The notes beneath the pieces were generated by a model, which saw only the letters and a list, made by a program, of their open reading frames with translations, searched no databases and was not told where the DNA came from. 22,115 nucleotides of DNA from an uncultured Bacteroidota bacterium. Its GTDB lineage: Bacteria > Bacteroidota > Bacteroidia > Flavobacteriales > Schleiferiaceae. The stretch is from positions 1 to 22,115 of the forward strand of contig CAJXMS010000003.1 in assembly GCA_913056475.1 (NCBI GenBank). Direction: 5' to 3'. Position 1 is the first letter of the stretch; each line of letters begins with the position of its first letter. Below are positions 21,977 through 22,115 of this stretch, piece after piece. A program made the translations under genes and the position numbers.

Positions 21977-22115
21977 CTTGAGGCGCTATGAGGGCGGCAT
22001 TATTTGCAAAAAAAACCGTTTCTTTAAGAACATTGAATCAAGGAGATAAGAAGAATAGACCCGTTTATCATCCGCTGATCCGCGCCGGCCGCGGCTTTTG
22101 GCCCGGGCTGAAAGA

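Larger units (their letters stand above)
21496..22115. other. Non-coding tail with palindromes and an off-end ORF
   Basis: No convincing complete gene is visible in these 620 bp. The region holds a possible weak terminator (21543-21563), a second copy of the GGCC-hairpin/AAATGT repeat (21515-21532), a GCCAGC/GCTGGC hairpin (21682-21701), a perfect 14-bp palindrome TAGGGGCGCCCCTA (21811-21824) and a GC-rich hairpin cluster (21941-21976) including the palindrome GCCCGGGCCCGGGC. A run of eight A follows at 22008-22015. An ATG at 21988 opens a frame of 42 codons that runs off the window (MRAALFAKKTVSLRTLNQ...) and matches no family I recognise. The region could host a structured RNA or the leader of a downstream gene. 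Confidence 0.4.

Noticed and set aside
22068..22115. Possible C-terminus of a minus-strand gene entering from the right (ends ...ARISG stop)
   Set aside because: Only 15 codons are visible in GC-rich DNA; too short to support.

Overview
The window looks like a piece of a Bacteroidota chromosome of roughly 50% G+C. The evidence is a set of families typical of that phylum (DUF4175, DUF2911, YwqK/MORN-type repeat proteins, TPR-histidine kinases), start codons with little or no Shine-Dalgarno sequence, and several good matches to the Bacteroidota -7 promoter element TAnnTTTG. I cannot fix the genus. No transposase, integrase, phage gene or CRISPR array is visible.

Layout. (1) 1-5642: a minus-strand unit DUF4175 -> ybeY -> mnmG. 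Two near-perfect parS-like sites (57-72 and 1951-1966) flank mnmG. (2) 5747-7817: plus-strand gltX and folB (overlapping), then tRNA-Cys(GCA) and a clear intrinsic terminator. (3) 7876-8559: a leaderless M23 peptidase that converges on (4) a tightly packed five-gene minus-strand operon (13788 down to 8556): sodium:solute symporter, GNAT acetyltransferase, M20 amidohydrolase, alanine racemase and a second fold-type III (ornithine/alanine-type) racemase. This reads as an amino-acid or amide uptake, deacylation and racemisation module, possibly for D-amino acid or cell-wall fragment salvage (inference). (5) 13801-15132: a small envelope-protein candidate abutting rpiB on the opposite strand. (6) 15133-15558: a 426-bp non-coding, AT-richer region with one perfect and three one-mismatch DnaA boxes, next to a 60-bp segment of about 20% G+C. 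This is a candidate oriC. (7) 15559-17767: a secreted YwqK-repeat protein and a NUDIX hydrolase. (8) A DUF2911 lipoprotein on the minus strand, then a TPR-histidine kinase and an M48 metalloprotease lipoprotein as a plus-strand pair. (9) 21496-22115: a non-coding tail with GC-rich palindromes and a short ORF running off the end.

How it fits together. The parS pair beside mnmG (gidA, a gene often near origins), the DnaA-box cluster and the tendency of genes to point away from about 15.3 kb all suggest an origin-proximal segment. Most protein genes are housekeeping (tRNA modification, rRNA maturation, tRNA charging, folate, pentose phosphate). The racemase operon and the TPR-kinase/M48 protease pair are the less standard parts.
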